Shown in pieces: positions 1-8,218 of a stretch of 64,000 bases of DNA (the first letter of the stretch is position 1; the number at the start of each line of letters is the position of its first letter). Source of the DNA: Alphaproteobacteria bacterium 41-28 (lineage in GTDB: Bacteria; Pseudomonadota; Alphaproteobacteria; UBA9655). Under the pieces are notes generated by a model. The model ran no database searches. It was not told the DNA's origin and saw only the letters and a program-made list of their open reading frames with translations. The DNA is taken from contig MKUL01000023.1 of assembly GCA_001897795.1 (NCBI GenBank), positions 51,337 through 115,336 on the forward strand. The letters run 5' to 3'. Made by a program: the position numbers and the translations under genes.

Positions 1-467
1 ATCGAATCCTTACTGTTACGCGCGATCAAAAGAGCACCTATGAAGCGCTTAATGCTTTACAGGCTGTGGTAAAGAAGTTCCCTGATACCAAGTATGGTCG
101 GGATGCGCAGCTCAAAATGGATCTCGTTTATGATCACCTGGCCGGCAAAGAGATGAATGTTGGGCGATACTATATGAAACATGGCCTATATCTTGCCGCC
201 ATTAACCGTTTTCAAGTGGTGATTGATGCCTATCAAAGAACAACCCACGTGCCTGAAGCCTTACATCGTCTTGTGGAATGTTATTTAGCGGTGGGTCTTA
301 AAAAAGAAGCCCAATCCGTAGCCGCTGTCTTGGGTCATAATTTCCCAGGAAATGAGTGGTACGGAGATTCCTATCTTCTCCTCAAAGGCGAGGATTTGCG
401 GCCAGAATGGATAAAGATGGAAGAGGGCTCGTGGCTTGGACGTTTAATGAATATGAAAGTTTTTTAG
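1..467 (+). CDS. bamD: Outer membrane assembly lipoprotein BamD, C-terminal part (cut by window edge)
   Basis: The reading frame is open from the first bases of the window, so the N-terminus with its lipoprotein signal lies outside. The visible part is the C-terminal TPR-like region of BamD/ComL: a segment around GRYYMKHGLYLAAINRF, where a helix pair receives the chain, then a VVIDAYQRTTHVPEALHRL repeat and a short tail. BamD is the essential periplasmic lipoprotein of the BAM complex, which inserts beta-barrel proteins into the outer membrane. The family assignment rests on the repeat pattern and the typical short C-terminus. An in-frame GTG at 66 is internal to the repeat and is not a credible start. 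Confidence 0.85.
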   Translation, partial: RILTVTRDQKSTYEALNALQAVVKKFPDTKYGRDAQLKMDLVYDHLAGKEMNVGRYYMKHGLYLAAINRFQVVIDAYQRTTHVPEALHRLVECYLAVGLKKEAQSVAAVLGHNFPGNEWYGDSYLLLKGEDLRPEWIKMEEGSWLGRLMNMKVF

Positions 468-549
468 TAAGTACCACGAGTCATTTGTCTTTCTATAATT
501 CCATCCGGTACCACACTCTCTTTTTATTTTTCTCTTACTAAATTTAACT

Positions 550-1020
550 CTATTCATATATTTCTTCAACTGAGCAACTATTAGTAAAGAAGACTGTATC
601 CTTATCTGACCCCTGTTTTTTGGAAGAATTAAGATGGACAATTACCTTTTTTAGGGTTTTTTGTTTCCCACCTAGTCCTTCTACGGTTACAGGAATCTTT
701 CCTTCGTTGGTCGATGATCTGCACGGTTTTAAATTTACCTCCTGCTTTTCGGGAGCCACACCAAACAAAACTGGACCAATTGTGGTCGCAGTGGGTTTAT
801 AAGTATAAGTAAATGCCTGGTGTTCATTCGTTATGGGATTGTGAACATCAATGGTACTGTTTGCGAAAACTCCCATGAATAAGGTGCCTGTAGTATCTTT
901 TGGAATATTATTACCAAGTGCAGGGCCCGTATAGGTGATCGTTACGTCTCTAGCTTGTAAAGCTCCTGCTGAAATGATGTTAGTAAATAAAAAAGCTAAA
1001 AGTGCCGTTCTTTTTTCCAT
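550..1020 (-). CDS. Exported protein of unknown function
   Basis: A 156-residue protein with a clear Sec signal peptide (hydrophobic stretch at residues 6-18, likely cleavage after ALQA at about 23). The mature part is rich in Thr, Val and polar residues, with many short alternating hydrophobic stretches, which suggests a beta-sandwich in the periplasm or on the surface. Only two cysteines are present, at roughly residues 103 and 149, so a single disulfide is possible. A strong ribosome binding site (GAGGAG) lies upstream of the ATG. I do not recognise the family. It converges with bamD and is unlikely to share a transcript with it. Confidence 0.7.
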   Translation of the reverse strand: MEKRTALLAFLFTNIISAGALQARDVTITYTGPALGNNIPKDTTGTLFMGVFANSTIDVHNPITNEHQAFTYTYKPTATTIGPVLFGVAPEKQEVNLKPCRSSTNEGKIPVTVEGLGGKQKTLKKVIVHLNSSKKQGSDKDTVFFTNSCSVEEIYE

Positions 1021-1373
1021 GACTATCTCCTCTGTTTTTTTAATTATTACATCTTAGTCATTAAGAAGTAATTAATTTAGAAAACAGTAATGCACAATAT
1101 TAGGTCTTCTCTGATAGGCTTTGCCCCGAAGCAATCCAGAAAACCAGCAATAAGAATAGATTGCTTCGTCACTTCGTTCCTCGCAATGACGAATGTGTGT
1201 TATCTGTTGCTTATCCCATAACCGCCGTAGCAATGAGGGGGGGGAGGGTAATCACAATTTAACATCTATTAGTACTGGAAGTAATACTATAAAGGCATTG
1301 TTCAATCATCCTTGCAATTATGGAATACAATTCCAGATTTGCACGGATAAATTTTCATACATACTTAAGCTAC
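1021..1373. other. Non-coding stretch with a degenerate palindromic repeat
   Basis: About 350 bases without a convincing gene. It holds a copy of the dispersed family-1 repeat (about 1118-1192), including a gattgcttcg...cctcgcaatgacg arm, and a run of eight G at about 1236. Short open frames here have no ribosome binding site or protein-like composition. Confidence 0.55.
1118..1192. repeat. Dispersed palindromic repeat, family 1, copy a
   Basis: Contains the family-1 landmarks: ccccgaagcaatccag at the left, and gattgcttcgtcacttcg followed by ttcctcgcaatgacga at the right. The same left and right arms recur near 19031, 27418, 40904 and, decayed, 57753. The order of arms differs from the full copies, so this one looks partly rearranged. 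Confidence 0.6.
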
Positions 1374-1757
1374 TTATTCTTCGACAACCGAGAGAATATT
1401 TCCTGCCGGGTCTTTAAACCAGGCAACGTTAGGGCCTTTGCCAAGTCTTGTCCCTCGATGAATACCTTTCTCATCTGTTTCGATATTACCTTTATAATGC
1501 TCGAATTTTACGCCTCGCTTGACCAGCTCATCTACAGCTTTATTGATATCATCAACGGGAAAATTGAGGATAGTAAACGTAGCGGGTTCATGATTATCTT
1601 TTTGATAGACAAGCGTTTTTTTATCGCCATCCGTATGCAGCCATAATAAATTATTGTCCTCTGAAACATCTAATCCAAGTGTTTGATTATAGAAGGCTTT
1701 TGCTTTTTGGATATTATCTACGGAAAACCCACTAAAGGCATGTGTGCTCTTGAACAT
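1374..1757 (-). CDS. VOC (glyoxalase/bleomycin-resistance) family protein
   Basis: A 127-residue single-domain vicinal-oxygen-chelate protein. It starts with [24 protein letters not shown], the usual first beta-alpha-beta unit where a ligand side chain is followed by the FY of the helix, and ends with [20 protein letters not shown], the typical DPDGN-like second half. Substrate cannot be told; members act as lyases, dioxygenases or binding proteins. I chose the ATG at 1757 because AAGGAAATAAC precedes it, whereas the longer frame begins with TTG. It stands alone, with a terminator of the upstream gene just before it. Confidence 0.8.
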   Translation of the reverse strand: MFKSTHAFSGFSVDNIQKAKAFYNQTLGLDVSEDNNLLWLHTDGDKKTLVYQKDNHEPATFTILNFPVDDINKAVDELVKRGVKFEHYKGNIETDEKGIHRGTRLGKGPNVAWFKDPAGNILSVVEE

Positions 1758-1802
1758 GTTATTTCCTTTTTTATTTATGTATTTCAACTTCCTTCATTGA
1801 AC

Positions 1803-1833
1803 AAAAAAACCCCGCAGATTGCGGGGTTTTTTT
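1803..1833. terminator. Strong bidirectional intrinsic terminator
   Basis: A 6-bp GC stem (CCCCGC at 1810-1815 with GCGGGG at 1821-1826, loop AGATT), flanked by seven A on one side and seven T on the other. On the minus strand it ends the transcript of the small Pro/Ala-rich lipoprotein gene and separates it from the VOC gene. Confidence 0.9.
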
Positions 1834-1851
1834 ATCAACAACATAAATATG

Positions 1852-2097
1852 TTATTGCTTTGGAGCTTCAGCAGGAGGTGCTTCAGGTGCATGCTCTTCA
1901 TGTGGAGCTGCTTCAGGAGCAGGTGCTGGTTCAGGTGCTGGTTCAGGAGGTGCTTCAGGAGCTGGAGCCGCCTCAGGAGCTGGGGCTGTTTCTGCTGGAG
2001 CTGGGGGTGGAGGTGTTTCTTCTGATTTTTTCTCCCCACAAGCTACAAGAGTCAAAGCACAAGCCCCAAATAGGGCTGCATAAAGGGTATATTTCAT
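1852..2097 (-). CDS. Small Pro/Ala/Glu-rich lipoprotein
   Basis: An 81-residue lipoprotein from the chosen start. Signal peptide MKYTLYAALFGACALTLVAC has a lipobox LVAC at its end, so the mature protein begins with a lipidated Cys followed by Gly-Glu-Lys-Lys. The rest is a low-complexity repeat of P-A-P-E-A-type units (about residues 30-78) with a few His and Glu. Such proteins may be extended spacers between membrane and wall or periplasm, but no function can be assigned. The ATG at 2097 is preceded by GAGGAATAAAA; the longer frame (to 2151) adds a polar, implausible extension before the signal peptide. Confidence 0.75.
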   Translation of the reverse strand: MKYTLYAALFGACALTLVACGEKKSEETPPPPAPAETAPAPEAAPAPEAPPEPAPEPAPAPEAAPHEEHAPEAPPAEAPKQ

Positions 2098-2189
2098 TTT
2101 TATTCCTCGTTCGTTAGAGTTGCCGGAAACTCTTTCCTCGTTATCATTCATTGGGTTTCAACCGGACACTCAAAAGTTTGCCACAAAAT

Positions 2190-2879
2190 TTAGACAATTG
2201 CAATCGCAGAAAGGTTAGTAGCGCTTATTTCTTTATTCCCATCAGATAGATACCTCCTTCGACTCGCAAAATTTCCAGAAAATGTGTTGCACCTTATATC
2301 ATGTATATGAGCGATTCCTTCCTCTCGAAGTTGTTGGCAAATGTAATGGGGTAAATTGAAATAATGGTGTCCTTGTCTGTCAGAGGGATAAAAATAAGTG
2401 TCATAGGACCCTTGGATAAAATCAAGAAACTCAGGTCCGACCTCATAGTTTTTTTGTTGAATGGTGGGTCCCAAAGTTGCATGAATCTGAGGGCGCTTAG
2501 CCCCGATTTCTTCCATTGCATCAAGTGTTGCCTGAAGGATACCCCCTTGAGCGCCGCGCCAACCTGCATGGCACGCTCCTATAACATTCGCTTTTGGATC
2601 ATATAAAAGAACGGGTCCACAATCGGCCGTTACAATGCCTAAAGCAAATCCTTTGATATTGGTCACCAAGCCATCACCTTCTTTCCTTTCGTCCGACAGC
2701 TCGTTGACTGTGAAGACTTTATTGCTATGAATTTGTTTCAACGTTACGAGGGGAAGAGGACGGCCTGCCATGGCTTGCATGGCTCGATCAAGCTTTGAGA
2801 CAAGAATCTCAGGATCAGCTTCAAAAAAAGCATGTTTAAGCGATGGAAATTTCGAAAGATAAGGGCACTCAAGCTTCAT
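2190..2879 (-). CDS. pgeF: Peptidoglycan editing factor PgeF / YfiH-type laccase-domain protein
   Basis: A 229-residue member of the YfiH (DUF152, CNF1/YfiH-like hydrolase) family. The metal-binding trio is visible: His51 in KQIHS, Cys87 in TADCGP and His104 in ACHAGWRG. A C-terminal CNTFSGNFASRRRYLSDG segment replaces the usual YSYRRD motif. Family members act as cytosolic amidases removing wrong residues from UDP-MurNAc precursors, or as purine nucleoside enzymes; which applies here is not decidable. It overlaps the midA stop by four bases (ATGA), so it is translationally coupled in a midA-pgeF pair, a common alphaproteobacterial arrangement downstream of lgt. Confidence 0.9.
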   Translation of the reverse strand: MKLECPYLSKFPSLKHAFFEADPEILVSKLDRAMQAMAGRPLPLVTLKQIHSNKVFTVNELSDERKEGDGLVTNIKGFALGIVTADCGPVLLYDPKANVIGACHAGWRGAQGGILQATLDAMEEIGAKRPQIHATLGPTIQQKNYEVGPEFLDFIQGSYDTYFYPSDRQGHHYFNLPHYICQQLREEGIAHIHDIRCNTFSGNFASRRRYLSDGNKEISATNLSAIAIV

Positions 2880-3907
2880 TGTTCAAATCCTGTTGGAGCA
2901 ATTGTAAGGGGTGAAAAGATAGCCATGACTTTAAATAGGGTCCCCATCTGTTGAGGATGAATGAGACGGGTTGCGGCCACCTCTAAACTTGCTTTCTGAG
3001 ACGGGTTTTCACGTTTTAACATCTCTATTCTCCTCTCTATACCGATCGTCTTCAAAAATTGTCTTTGAGAAAGAGGGCCGAATACGCCTAAGCCCCGTGA
3101 AAGTGCAATTTCTTTAAGTTGACCAAAATTAACGTGACAGGTCAAATCAGATTTTCCAACATGAAGAAGAGGGTCAGATAATTTTCCTCCGAAAAGGGCT
3201 TGAAGACTTTCTCCTCCTCCCTTTTCATAACCATAATCGATGCACAGGAAAACCCCCGTTTGTTTTAAAAGTCTTGAACAAATCTCATGGGTAAGGGCCA
3301 CACCTGTGGGGCTTTCTTCCCTTATTTGATCAGGTCCATGGTTTTCTTCAAGTCTGACAGGGGTAAAGACAAGCCGCCCGTCTTTAATTGCAACACGCTT
3401 TTCATAAAGCACATTATCTTGACGCTTGTAACAATTGGTGGGGAGGGCATCAAAAAATTCGTTGGCAATGATGATGAGGGGAGATGAGGAAGGAGGAACA
3501 TCTTCCAATCGTTCGACAAACGTTACAGGGGAGGGGATGGTTTTTAATTGAGCCTCCTTCAAAAGTGGGTTTATTTCCACCAGAGTAACATTAATGGCTT
3601 CAAAAAAGGATTTAGACATCTTTGCTATTCTGAGAAAATCAGCCATTAGGGTTCCCTTCCCCGGGCCAAGCTCAATCAGAGACACGGCTTTAGGCTGCTT
3701 AAGTTTTAGATAATAATCAATCGCCCAGGCCCCAATAAGCTCTCCAAAGACCTGACTAATTTCTGGGGACGTTGTAAAATCATGGCCCACAGCTTCCTGA
3801 GATCGATAATATCCATAGGTAGGGTGTTGTGAGGCCAGTTCCATGAAACGACTTTGAGAAAGAGGTCCACTTTCGAGAATCTCTTGACTTATAAGAGATT
3901 CAAGCAT
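2876..3907 (-). CDS. SAM-dependent methyltransferase, MidA/NDUFAF7 family
   Basis: A 343-residue DUF185 protein. The signature YGYYRSQ...FTTSPEISQVFGE lies at about residues 31-56 and the SAM-binding loop LIELGPGKGTL at 77-87; VEINPLL and IANEFFDALP follow as further family motifs. The mitochondrial homologue NDUFAF7 methylates an arginine of a complex I subunit, so a role in complex I assembly is plausible; the bacterial substrate is unproven. It overlaps both lgt upstream (19 bases) and pgeF downstream (4 bases), forming a tight lgt-midA-pgeF operon. Confidence 0.9.
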   Translation of the reverse strand: MLESLISQEILESGPLSQSRFMELASQHPTYGYYRSQEAVGHDFTTSPEISQVFGELIGAWAIDYYLKLKQPKAVSLIELGPGKGTLMADFLRIAKMSKSFFEAINVTLVEINPLLKEAQLKTIPSPVTFVERLEDVPPSSSPLIIIANEFFDALPTNCYKRQDNVLYEKRVAIKDGRLVFTPVRLEENHGPDQIREESPTGVALTHEICSRLLKQTGVFLCIDYGYEKGGGESLQALFGGKLSDPLLHVGKSDLTCHVNFGQLKEIALSRGLGVFGPLSQRQFLKTIGIERRIEMLKRENPSQKASLEVAATRLIHPQQMGTLFKVMAIFSPLTIAPTGFEQ

Positions 3908-4689
3908 TCTCTTCTCTTAAAAAGGGCCCGTACGATGAGGAAGAGGCCAACAACAAGGAGGGGGAAAGAGAGGATCTGTCCCATCGTAAGGCCACCTGCA
4001 AAATATCCTAGGAAAGCATCAGGCTCACGGAAACACTCCGCTGTGATACGTGCTATGGCATAACCCAACAAGAATATCCCACTTAGCAGTCCTTGACGTT
4101 GGGGCCATTTCGTGAAAATAGCTCCATAGCCGAGGAGAATAAAAAGAACGATCCCTTCCAAAGCGGCTTCATACAGTTGACTGGGATGGCGGGATAAGAT
4201 GCCGCCATGAGGGAATATAACACCCCAGGAAACATCCGTTATGCGACCATAAACCTCCCCATTAATAAAATTAGCGATTCGACCAAAGAAAAGACCAAGG
4301 GGCACACCGCAACAGGCAAGATCCGTAAAGTTTAAGAAATTAATTCCTCGCCGATAGGTAAAGATAGCGGTTGCAATAACGACGCCCAAAAGGCCCCCAT
4401 GAAAGGCCATTCCGCCCTTCCACACTTGAAAGATTTCAAGGGGATTGGCCATGTATCTTGAAGGCGTATAAAAGAGCACATACCCAAGCCGTCCCCCTAA
4501 GATCACACCTACAATGGCCCACACAAGGTAATCGTCCACCATTTTGCGATCGATAAGGGGAAATTTTTTGGTGAGCCAAAGACTGTATTGCCACCACCCT
4601 AAAATTCCTACCACATAAGCGAGCCCATACCAATGAACGGCAAAAGGACCAATTTGAAAGGCGATTGGATTAATAGGGGGGAAGGGCAT
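3889..4689 (-). CDS. lgt: Prolipoprotein diacylglyceryl transferase
   Basis: A 266-residue multi-pass inner membrane enzyme that transfers diacylglycerol from phosphatidylglycerol to the lipobox cysteine of prolipoproteins, the first step in lipoprotein maturation. The Lgt signature GRIANFINGEVYGR is present, with the HG (AFHGGLLG) and HPSQLYEA motifs around it, and about seven hydrophobic segments. I chose the ATG at 4689: it has GAGGAACC upstream and starts at the usual MPFPPINP; the frame extends to 4719 only by reading back into the RHH gene. Its start shares one base with the stop of that gene (TAATG). Substrates in this window include the PqiC-like and Pro-rich lipoproteins. Confidence 0.95.
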   Translation of the reverse strand: MPFPPINPIAFQIGPFAVHWYGLAYVVGILGWWQYSLWLTKKFPLIDRKMVDDYLVWAIVGVILGGRLGYVLFYTPSRYMANPLEIFQVWKGGMAFHGGLLGVVIATAIFTYRRGINFLNFTDLACCGVPLGLFFGRIANFINGEVYGRITDVSWGVIFPHGGILSRHPSQLYEAALEGIVLFILLGYGAIFTKWPQRQGLLSGIFLLGYAIARITAECFREPDAFLGYFAGGLTMGQILSFPLLVVGLFLIVRALFKRRECLNLL

Positions 4690-4934
4690 TAAAGGTTCCT
4701 CGGTTGATGATGAGCCCATTCAGAGCGCATTCTTTTTTGGAAAGATAGGCCTTCGATTTTATGGCTTTTTTTTAAAATACCAAAAACATCTTCACATGCT
4801 TGTTGTTTGGCAGATGATTGCAAAAGAGCATCAATTGCTTTTCGAACTAGTGCAGCTCGTGAAATATGGTATTGTTCAGCCAATATCGTCAAAGTATGAA
4901 GTTTTTCTTTTTCTAGGTCTATTATTATTCGCAT
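4689..4934 (-). CDS. Ribbon-helix-helix (CopG-like) DNA-binding protein
   Basis: An 81-residue protein beginning MRIIIDLEKEKLHTLTILAEQYHISRAALVRKAID, the classic beta strand followed by two helices of RHH antitoxins. Such proteins usually repress their own operon and neutralise a toxin, often a PIN nuclease. No toxin gene follows here; instead the stop overlaps the lgt start by one base, so translation is coupled. The ATG at 4934 was preferred to an upstream ATG cluster (4973), which lacks the family-typical beginning; its upstream AGGTGC is only a moderate ribosome binding site. Function may be that of an orphan antitoxin or an autoregulator of the lgt operon. Confidence 0.7.
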   Translation of the reverse strand: MRIIIDLEKEKLHTLTILAEQYHISRAALVRKAIDALLQSSAKQQACEDVFGILKKSHKIEGLSFQKRMRSEWAHHQPRNL

Positions 4935-5048
4935 GAAGCACCTAATCTTTGTCGTGTACGTATACATCATCATCTGAATCGATTCAACAAAAACAGATAT
5001 CTTTGCTTCCCAGATAATGTATCAAAAAAATTTAAATTTTTATCTTGA

Positions 5049-5078
5049 TTGACATAAAAGAAAGGATTAACCTAATAA
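5049..5078 (+). promoter_or_regulatory. Sigma-70-type promoter
   Basis: A perfect -35 TTGACA (5049-5054) and a -10 TAATAA (5073-5078), 18 bases apart, followed by a small hairpin (TATCTC/GAGATA, 5082-5097). It points toward the small gene at 5162. Confidence 0.55.
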
Positions 5079-5161
5079 CGTTATCTCATCCGAGATAGCG
5101 CGAAGCAAAAGTGTTGACGCACAATTGCTCCGCTAATCACTGCAACTGACAAGGAGTCACA

Positions 5162-5347
5162 ATGACTAAGCTGACCATAGCTCAACTCGAGCATCTTTCA
5201 CAACAATTGTCTCATGAATTAGACACGGTTAAGCATCTGCCATCCAAGGCATGGATCGAACTCGGACTAGCTCGAGATACATTAAGAAGCCTTACTTTTA
5301 CCTATGATGAGTGGTTGAAAGAGAGAGGGCTTGAGGGTGAGCGTTAA
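5162..5347 (+). CDS. Small hypothetical protein (61 aa)
   Basis: A 61-residue, probably all-helical, soluble protein with amphipathic spacing (LTIAQLEHLSQQLSHELDTVKHL, then ARDTLRSLTFTYDEWLKERGL). AAGGAG sits seven bases before the ATG and a good promoter lies upstream, so it is likely expressed. It lies between an RHH gene and hicAB, in a toxin-antitoxin-like neighbourhood, but I see no known toxin or antitoxin motif. Confidence 0.55.
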   Translation: MTKLTIAQLEHLSQQLSHELDTVKHLPSKAWIELGLARDTLRSLTFTYDEWLKERGLEGER

Positions 5348-5519
5348 TCCTCGTCAGGTTTAGTTAACTATTTCACATCGCTGAGGAACCTTTAGTCTTG
5401 AGTTCTCAAAATGAAAAATGACCAAAGGTTTTTCAGCAAGGAACGACGGAGGAAGTTCAGTGGAGGCTAAATTTGTTTGAAAACTACACATTAATATGTA
5501 ATAATATAAAGGTCATATC

Positions 5520-5704
5520 GTGACGAAATATGAGTTAGAAAAGGTCTTGAAAAATCAGGGTTTTCAAAAACGATCTGGGGTAAACACGACATTTGGCTGA
5601 AAAGAGGGTTTCCTCCCATCCCTGTGCCACGTCACAAAGGTGATATTCCTTATGGAACTCTAAGAAGTATCCTGAAAGCCGCAGGATTAAAGGAAAGAAA
5701 ATGA
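5520..5704 (+). pseudogene. hicA: HicA toxin gene, frameshifted
   Basis: Reading from GTG at 5520 gives VTKYELEKVLKNQGFQKRSG, a HicA N-terminus, then runs into TGA. Shifting frame in the run of four G at 5577-5580 gives GKHDIWLKRGFPPIPVPRH and then KGDIPYGTLRSILKAAGL, the rest of a HicA dsRNA-binding-like mRNA interferase including the catalytic-type His of the GGKH motif. Adding one G (four to five) would restore an intact protein of about 61 residues with RSGGGKH. The end overlaps the hicB start (ATGA), the normal hicAB coupling. A sequencing error in the homopolymer would make the toxin intact. Confidence 0.8.
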
Positions 5705-6099
5705 AACATTATTACGCTATTTTTAAAAAGACAAAGACGGCTATTGAAGTTGAATTCCCTGATCTTCAAGGGTGTGTGACATTTGGAAAAGATTGGGAAG
5801 AGGCTTTAGAAAATGCTGAAGATGTGCTTGCGGCATGGTTAGCTCATGCAGAAGATCAATTTATCAAAGAGCCCTCTAAACATCATCAACTTGAACATTT
5901 GAGAGGGGAGCTTGTTCCCGTCCCCGTTAGAGAAGATACACTTGAGTCCTATCGTAAATTAAAACGATTTAATGTCATTTTTCCAGCTCGAGTCCTAAAG
6001 CAAATCGATGTATTTCGAAAAAAGATGGGGTTGAAGCGTTCCACCTTTTTACAAAAGGCTGCTGAAGATTACCTTCGTGAACATGACAGCCAACGCTGA
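5701..6099 (+). CDS. hicB: HicB-type antitoxin
   Basis: A 132-residue antitoxin with the HicB partial RNase-H-like fold at the N-terminus (HYYAIFKKTKTAIEVEFPDLQGCVTFG, then the helix EEALENAEDVLAAWL) and a C-terminal RHH DNA-binding segment (FNVIFPARVLKQIDVFRKKMGLKRSTFLQKAAEDYL, about residues 93-127). HicB neutralises HicA and represses the operon. Here hicA immediately upstream is frameshifted, so this is an antitoxin retained beside a broken or mis-sequenced toxin. Confidence 0.9.
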   Translation: MKHYYAIFKKTKTAIEVEFPDLQGCVTFGKDWEEALENAEDVLAAWLAHAEDQFIKEPSKHHQLEHLRGELVPVPVREDTLESYRKLKRFNVIFPARVLKQIDVFRKKMGLKRSTFLQKAAEDYLREHDSQR

Positions 6100-6107
6100 G
6101 TCAATAT

Positions 6108-6644
6108 TTAAAAATTGCGTCTTTTTGGAGGGCGAAGATAACAAATTGGTTGAAGAGCCTCGTCTTTGATCCCGGGGTCAAACCCATTCATTTGCTTACT
6201 TATGGTTTCAGCTTGTCCTGGTCGATTTCTAAGCTCGCGTGGGGTTAGAACCATTCCTATTTGAAGGCTTAACCAAGTTAGTCTAGGAAGGTTTAAAGTG
6301 TTTTTATCACAATAAGTCCGAAGCTGCTCTTTAATAATATTAAGATCTGAAAGGTTTTCCTGTAGTTTTCCGCCAGAGTTCTCTATACTTTTTTCGGCGT
6401 AGGATAGCATTTCATTGGCAAAATTTTCATAATCTTTATGATATTTAAAGGGATTCCCTTCGTTGTCTTTAAGAATACTCAACAACTCAGCTTTCGAGTG
6501 ATAAAAATCGCGAAGTTTTAAGGGGGAAGCTTTTGTAGAACCAGGGCGCTCTTCTTGTGAGCCATTTTCCTCCATCGCAAATGTGGCTGAGGATAAAAGG
6601 GCGGTTGAAAGTAGTAAAGAGGTAAACATTGATTTAAGAGACAT
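6108..6644 (-). CDS. Exported protein with MEE-type mature N-terminus, unknown function
   Basis: A 178-residue protein. Signal peptide MSLKSMFTSLLLSTALLSSATFA (23 residues) is followed directly by MEENGSQEE, the signature shared by several proteins of this window. The mature part is helical and charged (RDFYHSKAELLSILKDNEGNPFKYHKDY, then QENLSDLNIIKEQLRTYC) with two cysteines. No known domain is recognised. GAGGAA precedes the ATG, and a possible promoter (TTGACA on the minus strand at 6727-6722, TCTATA 18 bases on) lies upstream. I infer a secreted host-interaction protein, from the signature only. Confidence 0.7.
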   Translation of the reverse strand: MSLKSMFTSLLLSTALLSSATFAMEENGSQEERPGSTKASPLKLRDFYHSKAELLSILKDNEGNPFKYHKDYENFANEMLSYAEKSIENSGGKLQENLSDLNIIKEQLRTYCDKNTLNLPRLTWLSLQIGMVLTPRELRNRPGQAETISKQMNGFDPGIKDEALQPICYLRPPKRRNF

Positions 6645-6824
6645 AAAAATTCCTCGAATATAAAAATTCTCTCAACAAAATATTAATAACAATTAACTAT
6701 AGAGTGGTGTGTGTATGTATTTGTCAATACACGACGTTGACATAAGAAGAAATATTATTACGATTCAAAATGGAAAGCCGCCTTTCCCCTTTTATAAAAA
6801 CCGCTCTTCGTGTAAGCTAATTCC

Positions 6825-7448
6825 ATGCTAAATTCATATCTGAATGCCTTTATCAGTCTTTTTGTCATTATCGATCCTTTGGCACTCGTGCCGATGTTTA
6901 TGTCTTTAACCCAAAGGATGACATCGAATGAACGCAATAAAAGTGCCTATGTTGCCTGTGTTATTTCAGCCATCGTTCTTGTGATTTTTGCTTTTGGTGG
7001 AGATTTTCTTCTAAAACTTATGGGTATTAGTGAGGCAGCTTTCCAAATCGCGGGAGGATTTTTGTTGATGATCGCCGCCGTTGAAATGGTTGTTGCTCAT
7101 CATACGGGAATGACATCAACAACCCCTCACGAGGAACAAGAAGCCAGTCTGGGTCGCGACATTACGGTTTTTCCCCTTGCGATCCCTTTGATTTCAGGTC
7201 CAGGAGCTCTGACGACCGTCATTCTCCTTGCTCAGGAAGGTGAATCGTCCGTGCGCCATCAACTTATTTTAGTAGGGATTGTTCTTATTGTCATCGGGGT
7301 GACCTACCTTTGCCTGAAGGCGGCACCCTTTATACAAAAATTTCTAGGCGTGACAGGATCAAATGTGGTTACGCGGGTTTTTGGGATTATCCTAACCGCC
7401 CTTGCGACTCAATTTATCCTCACGGGGATTACGAAGGCTTTCTTTTAG
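6825..7448 (+). CDS. MarC family integral membrane protein
   Basis: A 207-residue protein of the MarC/UPF0056 (NAAT) family with six hydrophobic segments. Family-typical features are the FVIIDPLALVPMFMSLT start, the GGDFLLKLMGISEAAFQIAGGFLLMIAAVEM segment, and the FPLAIPLISGPGALTTVI motif in the middle. Function in bacteria is not established, despite the historical link to multiple antibiotic resistance. The last 57 bases overlap the 3' end of the convergent lipoprotein gene. Confidence 0.9.
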   Translation: MLNSYLNAFISLFVIIDPLALVPMFMSLTQRMTSNERNKSAYVACVISAIVLVIFAFGGDFLLKLMGISEAAFQIAGGFLLMIAAVEMVVAHHTGMTSTTPHEEQEASLGRDITVFPLAIPLISGPGALTTVILLAQEGESSVRHQLILVGIVLIVIGVTYLCLKAAPFIQKFLGVTGSNVVTRVFGIILTALATQFILTGITKAFF

Positions 7449-8030
7449 AAAAGTATCTTCCATCCATGCCACAGCTTTACCGAGAAGACAATGAACCCCT
7501 TTGTTAAAAGCGAAAGCAATCCCTTGCATTGTGGGAGAGGAGGCGGGTGTTATTTCAGAAAATGTGTGGGCAGTGAGGACACGTCTATCCTGCAGGTGAA
7601 TAAGTTTAAAGACGATCTTCAAGTGAACTTCAGGCATGTTCTTGTTTAAATGATAAACAGAAAAATCCTGAATCTCCGATTGGAGTAAATATTTTGTTTT
7701 AAGTCCAGCACTCATGCGATTAACATTCGTTCCTCCCCATCGTTGCGTTAAACCTTGAAGCAGGACTTCTTGAAAAGCTTTTGGCAACCGATCGGGCCAT
7801 TCACCGTCAGCCATATAATCTCTTTGATAAGGGGAAGGAGTAACGGCGATGCGGGCTGTATTCAAGCTCGCCTCACTCGAGGGCACGTCAACTGCAAGAG
7901 GAACAGAGAGGGCATAAGATGGCTTAAAGGCTTCACTTCTTAAGGTATAAAGAGGGAGAGGCTCATCTTTTTCCAGCAGAGAGCATGCTGACAATAAACA
8001 ACAGAAAATTAAAAGGCTTACTTTTTGCAT
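7392..8030 (-). CDS. ABC-type transport auxiliary lipoprotein (PqiC/DUF330-like)
   Basis: A 212-residue lipoprotein: MQKVSLLIFCCLLSAC ends in a lipobox with Cys16. The mature domain shows the family pattern PLYTLRSEA near the start, then IAVTPSPYQRDYMADGEWPDRLPKAFQEVLLQGL, the conserved region of the ABC-type transport auxiliary lipoprotein family (PqiC/YmbA and partners of MlaD-type systems). These act in lipid transport between inner and outer membrane. The partner MlaD/PqiB genes are not next to it. The ATG at 8030 is preferred to an upstream TTG. Its 3' end overlaps marC antisense by 57 bases. Confidence 0.8.
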   Translation of the reverse strand: MQKVSLLIFCCLLSACSLLEKDEPLPLYTLRSEAFKPSYALSVPLAVDVPSSEASLNTARIAVTPSPYQRDYMADGEWPDRLPKAFQEVLLQGLTQRWGGTNVNRMSAGLKTKYLLQSEIQDFSVYHLNKNMPEVHLKIVFKLIHLQDRRVLTAHTFSEITPASSPTMQGIAFAFNKGVHCLLGKAVAWMEDTFLKESLRNPREDKLSRKGG

Positions 8031-8218
8031 AAGGTTCCACTCTTTTTTCAAAACCTATCAGAATTCCTTATGGGCGTCGAGGGGGAGAAGTTCTCTCTCA
8101 AAAACCTATTTTATTAAATAATTCTTGCAATAAATACGAAAAAAGTGCTAGTAATATAAAATAACCTATTTTAATATTTAAGCCTAAATTTGGGTTGTTG
8201 TTTTTGGGGAATTAATAT

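Noticed and set aside
1683..2117. Plus-strand 144-codon frame over the small lipoprotein gene
   Set aside because: Leu/Gln/Val low-complexity translation of the antisense of a Pro/Ala-rich repeat; it also crosses the terminator.
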